Positions 4,399-5,012 of a DNA stretch of 5,012 nt are shown piece after piece; positions within the stretch are counted from its first letter, which is position 1, and every line of letters begins with the position of its first letter. Source of the stretch: an uncultured Clostridia bacterium (lineage in GTDB: Bacteria > Bacillota_I > Bacilli_A > RF39 > UBA660); contig CAMZBG010000053.1 of NCBI GenBank assembly GCA_947304495.1, forward strand, positions 1 through 5,012, given 5' to 3'. The notes below the pieces were generated by a model, which was not told the origin of the DNA, did no database searches, and worked only from the letters and a program-made list of their open reading frames with translations. The position numbers and the translations under genes are program-made.

Positions 4399-5012
4399 TT
4401 AGAATAAGCTCCAAATTGAAGATGGAGTTGAATTGGCAGGTAAACCATCAACTTGAATACCATAACCAGTAACAACAACATCAAGATTACCAGTTAATCC
4501 TGTTTGAGAACCATCAATAGCATTATTAAGGCTGACACTACCAAATACAGCAGGAGTAGAACTACCAGCACTAACAGAAGTCATAGCAGAACTAGTTCCA
4601 TAATTATATATTTTAGTAGCAACATATTTATTAGTAGTTGTATTAAGTGTACAAGCACCATCAGTCATTAATGTCCATCCACTACCAATATTATTTAATT
4701 CAAATGCTTCAATTGGAGTTGCATCAGAAGAACATGGTATTTCAACTTTTGCATATACATAAGCAGCATTAGAAGTAGAATCATTCGTAATAATTGGATT
4801 CTTTGTAACAGTTTGTCCAGGCATAATATTTTCAGCAGCATCTGGTACTCCATTATTATTAGAATCTGTAGTAACCCATCCAGGTTCAGATAATGAAATG
4901 TCTACATTACCAATAGTAAATGTATTTGTCTTTGTATCATTATCAGTAAAATAAGCAATAGCTCCTCCTACCATAAATACTAATAAAAGTACTACGGCAG
5001 CAATAATAGTTT
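4399..5012 (-). CDS. TasA/camelysin-like SipW-dependent secreted protein, 5' end cut off
   Basis: This is a predicted secreted structural protein of the TasA/CalY (camelysin) type, a family that includes biofilm fibre subunits. About 203 residues are visible and the frame stays open to the window edge. The hydrophobic core TIIAAVVLLLVFMVGGAIA is followed by YFTDNDTKTNTFTIGN, the typical SipW-dependent signal and mature N-terminus; cleavage is expected after the AIA. An ATG at 4974 lies in the middle of this hydrophobic core, so it is not the real start. Counting from that Met, a DSNNNGVPD loop at 37-45 looks like a calcium-binding turn, MPGQTVTKNPII at 51-62 and AAYVYAKVEI at 70-79 fit the family's beta-sandwich, and Cys81 and Cys108 could pair. 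A late GYGIQVDGL segment (170-178) also matches the family style. The sipW-like gene follows after 7 nt. Fibre formation is inferred from the family and neighbourhood, not shown by the sequence. Confidence 0.85.
   Translation of the reverse strand, partial: TIIAAVVLLLVFMVGGAIAYFTDNDTKTNTFTIGNVDISLSEPGWVTTDSNNNGVPDAAENIMPGQTVTKNPIITNDSTSNAAYVYAKVEIPCSSDATPIEAFELNNIGSGWTLMTDGACTLNTTTNKYVATKIYNYGTSSAMTSVSAGSSTPAVFGSVSLNNAIDGSQTGLTGNLDVVVTGYGIQVDGLPANSTPSSIWSLF

Noticed and set aside
4972..4974. ATG as the start of the TasA-like gene
   Set aside because: Twelve in-frame upstream codons to the window edge continue a hydrophobic signal core (TIIAAVVLLLVF), so the Met is internal and the true start is outside.
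1..5012. Mycoplasma-type genetic code (TGA read as Trp), suggested by the very low GC
   Set aside because: All genes give intact, full-length domains with TGG as the Trp codon and no TGA is needed inside any of them.

Overview
The window comes from a very AT-rich, low-GC Gram-positive bacterium. The lipoprotein signals, the SipW-type signal peptidase and InlB/Flg_new-type repeats followed by LamG-like domains resemble proteins from uncultured gut Bacilli/Firmicutes lineages; this placement is inference from style. The standard genetic code fits: every visible Trp codon is TGG and the stops seen are TAA or TAG. All six genes lie on the minus strand, so transcription runs from high to low coordinates.

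First unit in transcription order (5012 to about 1551): a TasA/camelysin-like secreted protein cut by the window edge, then a SipW-like type I signal peptidase 7 nt after it, then a 768-residue secreted multidomain protein 16 nt after that. The unit ends in a strong rho-independent terminator (1551-1578). The large protein carries one N-terminal InlB/Flg_new-type repeat plus related beta modules, a LamG-like domain, two further Flg_new repeats and a second LamG-like domain. The first and third genes share a similar SipW-type export signature (8 of 17 positions identical). The simplest reading is a self-contained surface-fibre/adhesin cassette: the peptidase processes both neighbours, one perhaps polymerising and the other perhaps binding glycans. 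Its promoter lies outside the window.

Second unit (about 1545 to 91): a small DUF5640-like lipoprotein closely followed by a VanY-type D-Ala-D-Ala carboxypeptidase lipoprotein with an unrecognised C-terminal domain. It ends in a perfectly palindromic terminator (91-118). Both genes are better started a few codons inside the longest open frame, judged by Shine-Dalgarno position.

Third unit (below about 90): a candidate extended -10 promoter, a strong ribosome binding site and the first 18 codons of an ABC-transporter ATPase, which runs out of the window at position 1.

The only gaps without genes are short (under 65 nt) and are filled by terminators, promoters and ribosome binding sites. No tRNA, rRNA, CRISPR array or insertion sequence is visible.
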